A DNA stretch of 6,159 nt from positions 1 through 6,159 of the forward strand of contig JAAYXY010000002.1 in the NCBI GenBank assembly GCA_012515645.1, written 5' to 3'. This DNA is from Candidatus Peribacteria bacterium (lineage in GTDB: Bacteria > Patescibacteriota > Gracilibacteria > Peribacterales > Peribacteraceae). The notes under the pieces were generated by a model. That model was not told where the DNA came from. It made no database searches and saw only the letters and a program-made list of their open reading frames with translations. Shown here one piece after another: positions 1 through 5,289 of this stretch (its first letter is position 1; each line of letters opens with the position of its first letter). Both the position numbers and the translations under genes were made by a program.

Positions 1-16
1 AAATATGATTTTCCTT

Positions 17-22
17 TATAAT
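17..22 (+). promoter_or_regulatory. -10 box for the LAxTG protein gene
   Basis: A perfect TATAAT lies here. The matching -35 position would fall off the left edge of the window, so the promoter cannot be fully checked. Transcription would be expected to begin around 28-30, only a few bases before the ATG at 35 (or at the ATG at 29). That implies a leaderless or nearly leaderless message. It also argues against the upstream ATG at 5 as the start, because the box would then sit inside the gene. Confidence 0.45.
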
Positions 23-34
23 ACTATGATGTAT

Positions 35-610
35 ATGCACAAAAACATCCACATTGCCCTCATAGCATTCACACTGGTCTGCGTACCTGTAGCAGCCCAC
101 GCATACTTAAATCCGTACGACGTCCTGCTCTCGAACGAAACTCTCCTCCCAGCAGCGCCCCGCGATGCAATCGAGCGCATCGAACGGCAACAGGAAGAAA
201 GTGCTGCGCGCCGTGACCGGGAACAGGCCGAAATATTCGCGGAACAGCACCCTGCAGCACCGGAAGAAGAAACAGACTTCACGCAAGACGCTGACTGGTA
301 CAATGCAGCTACACTCCCCAATGAAGTGAATTATGAATTCAATGCGCTCCTGCGTACTTTGGAACGCATCAGCGATACGCAAGCGGAAGCCAAGGCAAAA
401 GCTCAATTACAGGAACAAGCTTATTTGCTGTTACAGCAGGAAGGCATTGTGCTGCATGGCGGCGCGCCCGTTCTCCCCGGCAAAGGAACGGGGCTCGCGC
501 CAACCGGCGCCGGTACCGCAATGGCAATCCTGGCGCTGCTTGCCGCAGTCACATGGACAGTGCGACACGCTTGGCGCAGCGGGAAATTCGTCCAGGCACA
601 TTCCTCGTAG
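35..610 (+). CDS. Secreted small protein with LAxTG-type sorting signal
   Basis: No known family is recognised. Starting at the ATG at 35 gives 191 residues. Residues 1-23 form a classic signal peptide: M-H-K-N start, a hydrophobic core, and an AHA cleavage site before Y24. The mature part is hydrophilic and rich in Glu, Gln, Ala and Arg. It has two likely helical or coiled-coil stretches at about 41-71 and 108-140. The C-terminus is tripartite: LAPTG at 154-158, a hydrophobic segment at about 161-176, then an Arg/His/Lys-containing tail. This is the layout of a sortase substrate, and LAxTG is the motif reported for class E sortases. ATGs at 5, 26 and 29 are in frame. I prefer 35 because it gives the cleanest signal peptide and the -10 box lies upstream of it. 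There is no visible ribosome binding site. The protein is probably surface-anchored, either covalently by a sortase or simply by its membrane helix. Its role is unknown. It is likely co-transcribed with recJ, which starts 30 bases after its stop. Confidence 0.8.
   Translation: MHKNIHIALIAFTLVCVPVAAHAYLNPYDVLLSNETLLPAAPRDAIERIERQQEESAARRDREQAEIFAEQHPAAPEEETDFTQDADWYNAATLPNEVNYEFNALLRTLERISDTQAEAKAKAQLQEQAYLLLQQEGIVLHGGAPVLPGKGTGLAPTGAGTAMAILALLAAVTWTVRHAWRSGKFVQAHSS
494..508 (+). other. LAPTG cell-wall sorting motif codons
   Basis: These five codons read Leu-Ala-Pro-Thr-Gly. They are followed by a short Ala/Gly stretch, about 16 hydrophobic residues and a positively charged tail at the end of the protein. 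The order of motif, membrane helix and charged tail is what defines sortase substrates. No sortase gene is present in this window, so whether the motif is used cannot be judged here. Confidence 0.55.
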
Positions 611-629
611 AGAGCGCCTCTGGTAGGGT

Positions 630-636
630 GAAGAGG
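630..636 (+). promoter_or_regulatory. Possible ribosome binding site of recJ
   Basis: GAAGAGG lies four bases before the ATG at 641. It partly matches the Shine-Dalgarno consensus, though the spacing is short. It is the only purine-rich site of this kind in front of a gene in the window. It fits recJ being the second gene of a transcript, where leaderless initiation is not available. Confidence 0.4.
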
Positions 637-640
637 CACG

Positions 641-2344
641 ATGGTAGATGCTCTGCTTTCCTGTACCGGCAAACAATGGGATACGGGTGCAATTATGCCT
701 GGGAGAGTGCCGGTACAGAGCGTCCTGGAAGCTCTGTACCGCTCGCGGCGCCTCGATAGCGGACCGGCTACTTTGATTGACCCATGGGTATTCCCCGACA
801 TGCCGGCCGCCGTGGAACGCATACACCGAAGCATGCAGACAGGTGAGCATGTATGCATCTTCAGCGACTATGACTGCGATGGTATCACTGCCGCGACCAT
901 GCTGTACCGCATGTTCCGCAGGCGAGGGATAGAACCAATGGTGCGCCTTCCGCACCGTGTACGCGACGGCTACGGACTCAGTGCCGCCATCGTGCAAGAG
1001 CTTGTGCACAACGATGTTCACTTGCTCATCACTGCAGACACCGGCATTGCCTCTGCCGCAGAAATTGCCATGCTCTATGCACACGGCATCGATACGATTG
1101 TCACGGACCATCACAGCGCACCCGCGATGCAGCCGGATGCCATCATTTTACATCCGGCACTCTCGCCCGGATACCCAATACCGTACCCGTCCGGTGCCGG
1201 CGTGGCGTACCAACTCGTACGCGCTTGTGAAGAGGCAACGGAATGGGAAGGTTGTGCAACAGATGCCGCCCTGGCAATGGTTGGCACAATTGCAGACATT
1301 GTCGATCTCACGGGCGCCAATCGCCTGATTGTGCAACGGGGGCTCGCCGCATTACGTGACCTGCCTGCATCGGCCCCGCTACGCCAGTTGCTTGCCTCCG
1401 CACATGTGCAGCCCGATCAAGCGACAAGCACAGATATAGGATTCCGCATAGCACCACGCATCAATGCCTCCGGCCGTATGGATGATCCCATCATCGCATT
1501 GCGTGGGCTTATGGGAGACAAAACTGCGATAGCATCGCTCGAAACACTCAACAGAGAGCGGCAGGCGGAAACCGAGCGTTGTCTGCGCCACGCAGCCGAT
1601 ACGTTGCCTGAGCGCCGGGAGGACATGCCCCCCTTGATCGCATTGGCCGATGCATCGTTCGGCCATGGCATCATCGGGCTGATTGCCGGCAGGCTTACGG
1701 AACAAACGGGGCGCCCGAGCATCATCGCCACAATTGACGAAGACATGTGCATCGCGTCGCTGCGGAGCCCTGCCGGTTACCACATTACCCAAGCATTGGA
1801 ACGCCACAGCAATTTTCTCCTTCGGTTCGGCGGCCATGCACAGGCAGCCGGCTGCACACTCGAATTACAGAAATGGAATGCACTGTGCACTGCTCTGCAC
1901 GATGACGTCTGTACACACATGGACACTAGGAAACTTTCGCCCACATTGCACATTGATGCGTGCCTGGAAGACGGGGACATCTCTTTTGATTTGCTCGCCG
2001 CGCTGGCGCGCATGGAACCTTTTGGTGCCGGTAATCCCGAACCGCTGTTTTTGATGGAGCGCGCCGTGCTGCGTAATGTTCGGTCTGTTGGCACGGATGG
2101 CGCGCACCTGCAATGTACCATCGGCAATACGAAAGCTATCGGGTTCCGCTTAGGCACGTATGCGCACATGTGCAACCAATCCCTGGACATTGCCTGCCGC
2201 CTGGGAACGGATGAGTGGCAGGGATACAAACGCCCGCAGATCATCATCGAAGACATGCGTCTGCCTAACGCATCTGCGGAAAATGTATGTACTGCGCGCT
2301 TCAGACAGGCACCAAATGCCCCTCCATCGCAAATACATCCGTAA
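641..2344 (+). CDS. recJ: Single-stranded-DNA-specific exonuclease RecJ
   Basis: RecJ is a DHH-superfamily 5'-3' exonuclease that degrades single-stranded DNA in recombination and in base-excision and mismatch repair. The product has 567 residues, close to the usual RecJ length (577 in E. coli). The DHH-domain motifs are all present: DYDCDG with Asp76, Asp78 and Asp80; TADTG with Asp133; D156-H157-H158; and GTIADIVDL with Asp219. These Asp and His residues form the two-metal site of the family. APRINASGRM follows at 271-280. The DHHA1 domain has the GGHAQAAG motif at 397-404. The C-terminal OB-fold domain shows EPFGAGNPEP at about 459-468 and WQGYKRPQIIIED at 526-538. One variation is that the usual W-H-x-G-V-I-G reads F-G-H-G-I-I-G at about 340-346, so the His is displaced by one position. 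The last 14 codons lie beyond the OB fold and overlap the 3' end of the regulator gene on the other strand. The gene appears intact and functional. Confidence 0.96.
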   Translation: MVDALLSCTGKQWDTGAIMPGRVPVQSVLEALYRSRRLDSGPATLIDPWVFPDMPAAVERIHRSMQTGEHVCIFSDYDCDGITAATMLYRMFRRRGIEPMVRLPHRVRDGYGLSAAIVQELVHNDVHLLITADTGIASAAEIAMLYAHGIDTIVTDHHSAPAMQPDAIILHPALSPGYPIPYPSGAGVAYQLVRACEEATEWEGCATDAALAMVGTIADIVDLTGANRLIVQRGLAALRDLPASAPLRQLLASAHVQPDQATSTDIGFRIAPRINASGRMDDPIIALRGLMGDKTAIASLETLNRERQAETERCLRHAADTLPERREDMPPLIALADASFGHGIIGLIAGRLTEQTGRPSIIATIDEDMCIASLRSPAGYHITQALERHSNFLLRFGGHAQAAGCTLELQKWNALCTALHDDVCTHMDTRKLSPTLHIDACLEDGDISFDLLAALARMEPFGAGNPEPLFLMERAVLRNVRSVGTDGAHLQCTIGNTKAIGFRLGTYAHMCNQSLDIACRLGTDEWQGYKRPQIIIEDMRLPNASAENVCTARFRQAPNAPPSQIHP

Positions 2345-2525
2345 CCTGGTATTCCAGTGCCGCAGCAATTTTAAAGGCGAGCAACACTGAAGGATTTGTT
2401 TGACCTCGTTCAATGCTCATAATCGTCTGGCGGCTCACGCCGGTACGCAACGCCAGTTCTTCCTGCGTCATGTGTTTTTCAAAACGGAGGCGTCGGATGT
2501 TGTTGTGGAGGATGGGACCGGGCAT
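2301..2525 (-). CDS. XRE/HTH_3-family transcriptional regulator (74 aa)
   Basis: This is a small single-domain DNA-binding protein of the Cro/C1 type. The helix-turn-helix covers about residues 20-41: MTQEELALRTGVSRQTI is followed by SIERG. The recognition helix begins near Ser31, and PSVLLAFKIAAAL follows at 45-57. The end, with V-T-D-V-F then M-E, matches the short regulators that consist only of the HTH domain (YozG-like, COG1476). These usually bind DNA as dimers. The reading frame is open upstream to 2783, but that extension overlaps uppP and has no family match. The ATG at 2525 gives the typical family start. No Shine-Dalgarno is visible, and the leader is pyrimidine-rich. It lies 86 bases downstream of uppP on the same strand and has its own plausible promoter with an inverted repeat, so it may repress itself and perhaps its neighbours. 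Its 3' end overlaps the recJ 3' end by 44 bases, tail to tail. Its target genes are not shown by the sequence. Confidence 0.92.
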   Translation of the reverse strand: MPGPILHNNIRRLRFEKHMTQEELALRTGVSRQTIMSIERGQTNPSVLLAFKIAAALEYQVTDVFAMEGHLVPV

Positions 2526-2563
2526 GTTGAGGGGAGAGGAAGAGCGAAAGAAAAGAGGTGGAC

Positions 2564-2583
2564 GCATTGTACTGATGCAATGC
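2564..2583. repeat. Inverted repeat, candidate operator of the XRE regulator
   Basis: GCATTG and CAATGC form perfect 6-base arms separated by 8 bases. One arm overlaps the -10 box of the promoter proposed for the regulator gene, and the rest lies in the promoter spacer. Bound protein here would block RNA polymerase. Small XRE regulators commonly autoregulate through such dyads. The assignment is inferred from position only. Confidence 0.45.
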
Positions 2584-2593
2584 TCTGAGGCAA
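2566..2593 (-). promoter_or_regulatory. Promoter of the XRE regulator gene
   Basis: Reading the - strand, TTGCCT (2593-2588, 4/6 match) is followed by a 16-base spacer and TACAAT (2571-2566, 5/6 match). Transcription would start near 2559, leaving a leader of roughly 34 bases before the ATG at 2525. This would let the regulator be expressed independently of uppP upstream. Confidence 0.5.
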
Positions 2594-2611
2594 GTACACA
2601 GCAGGCAAAAA

Positions 2612-3394
2612 CTATACCAGCAATAGCACCGCTAACGGAATTAAATACACGGCAAACCACGCCAAGGAGTGCCGCGCCACGAATGACCGAAGAAATATGA
2701 TGGCAAGGATGCTGGAAACGAATGATGCGATAAATCCCGTGAGTGCCACCATAGGCTGCGGCAGTATCAATGTGTCCTGCCACGCATGAAACACTGTGAG
2801 TGTGAGTGCGCCGATGATGATGGGCACCGCGAGCAAAAAAGAGAAATCCAGAGCTTCGCTCCTATGCATGCCCACAAATTGCCCCGTGGCAATCGTACAC
2901 CCGGAACGCGATATGCCGGGCACAATTGCTACCGCCTGTGCGCATCCAATGAGCAGGAAACGCACCATACCTGTCTGATGCACGGTGCGGTTGCCGCGCG
3001 CGCAACGTGTGAGCAACAAGATGAATGCCGTTACCAGCATTGCAGCTGCCACCGTCTGCACCGACCGCAACTGTTCACTGACGAAATCTTCCAGAAACAT
3101 GCCAGCGATCCCCGCAGGGACAGAAGCAATGATAATCGCAATGAGCAGACTCTTGTTTTCTGTATCACAACGCAGCGGAGAGAGCATGAGTGCCCACCAG
3201 CGCCGCCAAAAAATCATGAGCAGCGCCAGTGCCGTCGCTGCATGGAGCAGAATATCAAAACCCTGCAGATCCTGCGGCGCAATCGTGAGACCGAAATGCG
3301 ATTGCACCAAAACCAGGTGCCCCGAGCTGGAAACCGGTATGAATTCCGTGGCCCCCTGGAGAATGCCGAGCAGCAGTGCCTGGAATACGGACAT
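2612..3394 (-). CDS. uppP: Undecaprenyl-diphosphatase UppP (BacA family)
   Basis: UppP is an integral membrane phosphatase that converts undecaprenyl diphosphate to undecaprenyl phosphate at the outer face of the membrane. This recycles the lipid carrier for peptidoglycan and other envelope polymers, and the activity is linked to bacitracin resistance. The 260-residue product (273 in E. coli) has the signature QGATEFIPVSSSGH at 13-26, with the (E/Q)xxxE pair Gln13/Glu17, Ser23 and His26. These align with E. coli Glu17, Glu21, Ser27 and His30. The second half has PGISRSGCT at 159-167, with Arg163 matching E. coli Arg174, and FSFLLAVP at 184-191. Several hydrophobic helices fit the multi-pass fold. 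The open frame continues upstream to an ATG at 3460, but that would overlap the preceding gene. The ATG at 3394 gives the typical family N-terminus, and an ATG at 3406 is also possible. There is no clear ribosome binding site. It begins 28 bases after the DUF368 gene, so co-transcription is likely. Confidence 0.96.
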   Translation of the reverse strand: MSVFQALLLGILQGATEFIPVSSSGHLVLVQSHFGLTIAPQDLQGFDILLHAATALALLMIFWRRWWALMLSPLRCDTENKSLLIAIIIASVPAGIAGMFLEDFVSEQLRSVQTVAAAMLVTAFILLLTRCARGNRTVHQTGMVRFLLIGCAQAVAIVPGISRSGCTIATGQFVGMHRSEALDFSFLLAVPIIIGALTLTVFHAWQDTLILPQPMVALTGFIASFVSSILAIIFLRSFVARHSLAWFAVYLIPLAVLLLV

Positions 3395-3422
3395 GCGCTG
3401 CAGCATACCGTGCCGACACTCC

Positions 3423-4385
3423 CTATGCACACGGAATGCAACTGCGTTCCTCACGCGCATCCGCTATTTTCTCCAAAACCAATACTGTGAGCATGCCAGC
3501 AGCCATGCAGCCAAGGATTGCAAGGGTCTCCCACTGCATGATGCCATCTACCATGAAAACGGGCAGAACGTTCCGTGGAGGAGCCGCCGTATTCGTGAGG
3601 GTCTCCTGCCACGGCCATATGCGCCGCAAACTGCCCAACATCAGACCGGTGAGCGCCGCCATAGTGAGATTGTGATACCGTCGGAGCAGCCACCCCAGCA
3701 CTTGCGAAAACGCGAGGATGCCGATCACGGCGCCTATGCCCACCAGTACCACGGTACCTATGTCACGCTGGTTGACCGCACGCAGGATGTATTCGTACTT
3801 GCCCAACAACACGAGCAGGAACGACCCGGATATGCCGGGCAGAATCATGGCACAGATCGCAATGGCACCGGATAACACGAGAAACCACCACGTATCCGGC
3901 GTTTGCACAGGTACCAACCCCACGATCCAGTACGCTGCTGCTGCTCCGGCGCAGAGCAGCGCGCCGTGGACGACGCGCCAGCGTTCCACGCGCCGCGCAA
4001 CAACGGCAACCGATGCCAGCACCAGCCCGAAAAATACACTCCAGACATACGCAGGGTGTTCTATGAGTGCGCGCTCAATGTACGAAGAAAGCGTGAGCAC
4101 TGCTGTAGCGATACCCGCGCCGACAGCAATGAGGAATCCCATGTTCGATCGGCGCCACGCAGAAAGCCAGCGCGCATGAAACACATCTTGCAGCAGTGCA
4201 ATCCTCGGCAGGCATCGGATGGTCTGTATAAACTCATCGTAAATGCCGAGGAGCAATGCCATTGTGCCCCCGGATACGCCGGGCACAATATCCGCACAGC
4301 CCATACAGAAGCCGGAAAACACATTCCATGCGTGCCGGGTAATGTTGCGGAAAGACGTAGTGGGTTCCTTACATATTTCGGACAT
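3423..4385 (-). CDS. DUF368 (PopT-like) polyprenyl-phosphate translocase
   Basis: This is a multi-pass membrane protein of the DUF368 family. Members were reported in 2022 to transport undecaprenyl phosphate across the membrane (named PopT), returning the carrier to the cytoplasmic side. The product has 320 residues, near the usual family length. It shows the expected internal duplication: ADIVPGVSGGTMALLLGIYDE at about 31-51 in the first half and ILPGISGSFLLVLLGKYEY at about 181-199 in the second. These are the putative re-entrant hairpins of an inverted-repeat transporter. About eight hydrophobic segments are visible. The frame extends upstream to 4610, but that part overlaps hsp20 and is unlike the family, so I chose the ATG at 4385. 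No Shine-Dalgarno is visible. A weak TACACT lies about 12 bases before the start on the - strand. The gene is first in a series with uppP and the XRE regulator. UppP generates C55-P outside and this protein would return it, which fits one pathway. Confidence 0.92.
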   Translation of the reverse strand: MSEICKEPTTSFRNITRHAWNVFSGFCMGCADIVPGVSGGTMALLLGIYDEFIQTIRCLPRIALLQDVFHARWLSAWRRSNMGFLIAVGAGIATAVLTLSSYIERALIEHPAYVWSVFFGLVLASVAVVARRVERWRVVHGALLCAGAAAAYWIVGLVPVQTPDTWWFLVLSGAIAICAMILPGISGSFLLVLLGKYEYILRAVNQRDIGTVVLVGIGAVIGILAFSQVLGWLLRRYHNLTMAALTGLMLGSLRRIWPWQETLTNTAAPPRNVLPVFMVDGIMQWETLAILGCMAAGMLTVLVLEKIADAREERSCIPCA

Positions 4386-4488
4386 GCCGGCATAGTGTAG
4401 CGGAGAGACGAAAGACAAGCAGCAAACAACTACGCGTTTCGCGCGAGTGATGATTTTTGCACCAAAGCAAGCCATATGTGTACCATTC
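4386..4488. promoter_or_regulatory. Divergent intergenic region, DUF368 gene / hsp20
   Basis: These 103 bases separate two divergent starts and must hold both promoters. I see no strong -35/-10 pair in either direction. The best weak candidates are TACACT toward the DUF368 gene and TACCAT (4481-4486) just before the hsp20 start. A short dyad CGCG-TTT-CGCG lies at 4433-4443 near the middle. No CIRCE-type heat-shock operator is present. Confidence 0.4.
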
Positions 4489-4950
4489 ATGAAAATGGCT
4501 ACTTCTCCGTTCCACGGCATCTTCTCCTTCGGCGCGCAACAGAACGGCGCCGCCGTGTCCGGATTGCCCGAACCAAGGAACGCGCAGCAAGTTCCCGCGC
4601 AGCATCCCACCGAGACAACCGTGGGTCAGATCGCCGTAGACATCTATGAACAGGATGACTACTACATCATCCGGGCACCTATCGCTGGTGTACGGTTAAG
4701 CGATCTGGATATCGAAGTGGATGACACAGTCATTACCATCCGGGGTACGCGGCGGCTGAGCGATGCAATCCCTGAAAACCAGTACTATCTACAGGAATGC
4801 TTCTGGGGTGATTTTAAACGCAGCGTCACCATGCCGTGCAGCGTGGACCCAAAGAAAGTGAAAGCGACATTTTCCAAAGACGGCATTCTTAAAATCCTCA
4901 TACCAAAAGAAGAAAAAGTGAAAATCGTGCGGATTAGTGAGGTAGGGTAA
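4489..4950 (+). CDS. Small heat-shock protein, Hsp20/alpha-crystallin family
   Basis: Small heat-shock proteins are ATP-independent holdases that form oligomers and bind unfolding proteins in the cytoplasm. Starting at the ATG at 4489 gives 153 residues, a typical length. Residues 1-45 form a variable N-terminal arm, starting F- and G-containing and then Gln/Pro-rich. The alpha-crystallin domain spans about 47-140: VDIYEQDDYYIIRAPIAGV, then VITIRGTRR at 81-89, an FKRSVTMPCSVD strand near 109-120, and the family signature ATFSKDGILKI at 126-136. A V-K-I sequence at 144-146 fits the C-terminal I/V-x-I/V motif that docks neighbouring subunits. In-frame ATGs also occur at 4447, 4450 and 4495. The first two lie far upstream and add a Cys-containing stretch unlike the family, and 4495 is an equally good choice to 4489. 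No Shine-Dalgarno is seen. It is a single-gene unit, divergent from the DUF368 gene and convergent with the 78-residue gene. Confidence 0.93.
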   Translation: MKMATSPFHGIFSFGAQQNGAAVSGLPEPRNAQQVPAQHPTETTVGQIAVDIYEQDDYYIIRAPIAGVRLSDLDIEVDDTVITIRGTRRLSDAIPENQYYLQECFWGDFKRSVTMPCSVDPKKVKATFSKDGILKILIPKEEKVKIVRISEVG

Positions 4951-4973
4951 TACGCAACCGCCCGTGTGTTACC
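4946..4973 (+). terminator. Stem-loop at the 3' end of hsp20 (no T-run)
   Basis: Bases 4946-4955 can pair with 4964-4973 over ten positions around the loop AACCGCCC. Eight pairs are Watson-Crick and two are G-U in the + strand RNA. In the - strand RNA those two become A-C mismatches, so the structure favours the hsp20 transcript. The arms contain the stop codons of both convergent genes. There is no U-tract after it, so it is probably a 3' end-protecting or weak terminating hairpin and not a standard intrinsic terminator. Confidence 0.4.
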
Positions 4974-5205
4974 GCAGCTTCTGCATAACCTCCTGTTCGG
5001 TTTCGCGCAGGCTCTGCAGCACGTCTTCGCCACCCATGCAGCGCCAGTCCACCTGCTGCAACATGGCCGAAAATTCCTTCGCCTGCTTCCGCGCTTCTTT
5101 GCGTTCCTTGGGATCCTGTACACCGGACTGCAGTTTTTGCTGCAAATCTACCTGCAGAAGGTATAAGTCCTGCACAAGCGCGAGTTCTTTTTGAGTGACT
5201 TTCAT
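4969..5205 (-). CDS. Small helical protein of unknown function (78 aa)
   Basis: I do not recognise this family. The product has 78 residues with no signal peptide or membrane segment and is rich in Gln, Leu, Glu and Lys. Residues 5-27 carry Leu and Val at heptad-like spacing. A highly charged stretch (PKERKEARKQAKEF) lies at 32-45 and another amphipathic helix at about 60-78. It looks like a short cytoplasmic helical-hairpin or coiled-coil protein. Support for a real gene comes from a strong promoter just upstream on the same strand, a start codon about 20 bases after the expected transcription start, and a tight tail-to-tail fit with hsp20 (18 bases between the stops). No Shine-Dalgarno is visible; CCCC lies where one would be expected. 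Adjacency to hsp20 does not prove a shared role. Confidence 0.75.
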   Translation of the reverse strand: MKVTQKELALVQDLYLLQVDLQQKLQSGVQDPKERKEARKQAKEFSAMLQQVDWRCMGGEDVLQSLRETEQEVMQKLR

Positions 5206-5232
5206 AGGAATTTGGGGTGCGTGTTTCGAAGT

Positions 5233-5261
5233 ATTGTAGCGAAAAACCCGATTCCTGTAAA
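5233..5261 (-). promoter_or_regulatory. Sigma-70-type promoter of the 78-aa protein gene
   Basis: On the - strand, TTTACA (5261-5256, 5/6 match) is followed by exactly 17 bases and TACAAT (5238-5233, 5/6 match). This is the best complete promoter in the window. Transcription would start near 5226, about 20 bases before the ATG at 5205. The -35 box lies in the loop of the terminator of the gene upstream. Confidence 0.7.
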
Positions 5262-5273
5262 CCGGAAGCTCGG
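5242..5273 (-). terminator. Intrinsic terminator of the SLH protein gene
   Basis: On the - strand, CCGAGCTTCC (5273-5264) pairs with GGAATCGG (5255-5248). This gives an 8-pair stem with a two-base GC bulge and an 8-base loop, followed by G and five Ts (5246-5242). It begins 17 bases after the SLH gene stop codon, which is the expected location. Confidence 0.6.
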
Positions 5274-5289
5274 CTGCAATAGATTCCCA

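Noticed and set aside
431..1114. 227-residue - strand frame over the end of the LAxTG gene and the start of recJ
   Set aside because: It is antisense to the conserved RecJ DHH domain, crosses two real genes and shows no recognisable domain.
2605..2632. Possible intrinsic terminator after uppP (short CTAT/ATAG stem followed by five Ts on the - strand)
   Set aside because: The stem is only 4-5 pairs and AT-rich, too weak to call. Read-through into the regulator gene remains possible.
2526..2783. N-terminal extension of the XRE regulator to an ATG at 2783
   Set aside because: It would overlap the end of uppP and its promoter region. The extra 86 residues do not fit the family, which starts at the ATG at 2525.
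2786..3875. Two long + strand reading frames (234 and 296 residues) across uppP and the DUF368 gene
   Set aside because: They lie fully antisense to two confidently identified membrane-protein genes, overlap each other, and encode Cys/His/Arg-rich sequence with no domain pattern. They are shadow frames of GC-rich coding DNA.
4433..4443. CGCG-TTT-CGCG dyad between the DUF368 gene and hsp20 as a regulator operator
   Set aside because: The 4-base arms made only of C and G are easily expected by chance in this DNA. I mention it only as part of the intergenic description.
4386..4610. N-terminal extension of the DUF368 protein to an ATG at 4610
   Set aside because: It would run antisense through the start of hsp20 and adds a Cys-rich stretch absent from DUF368 proteins.
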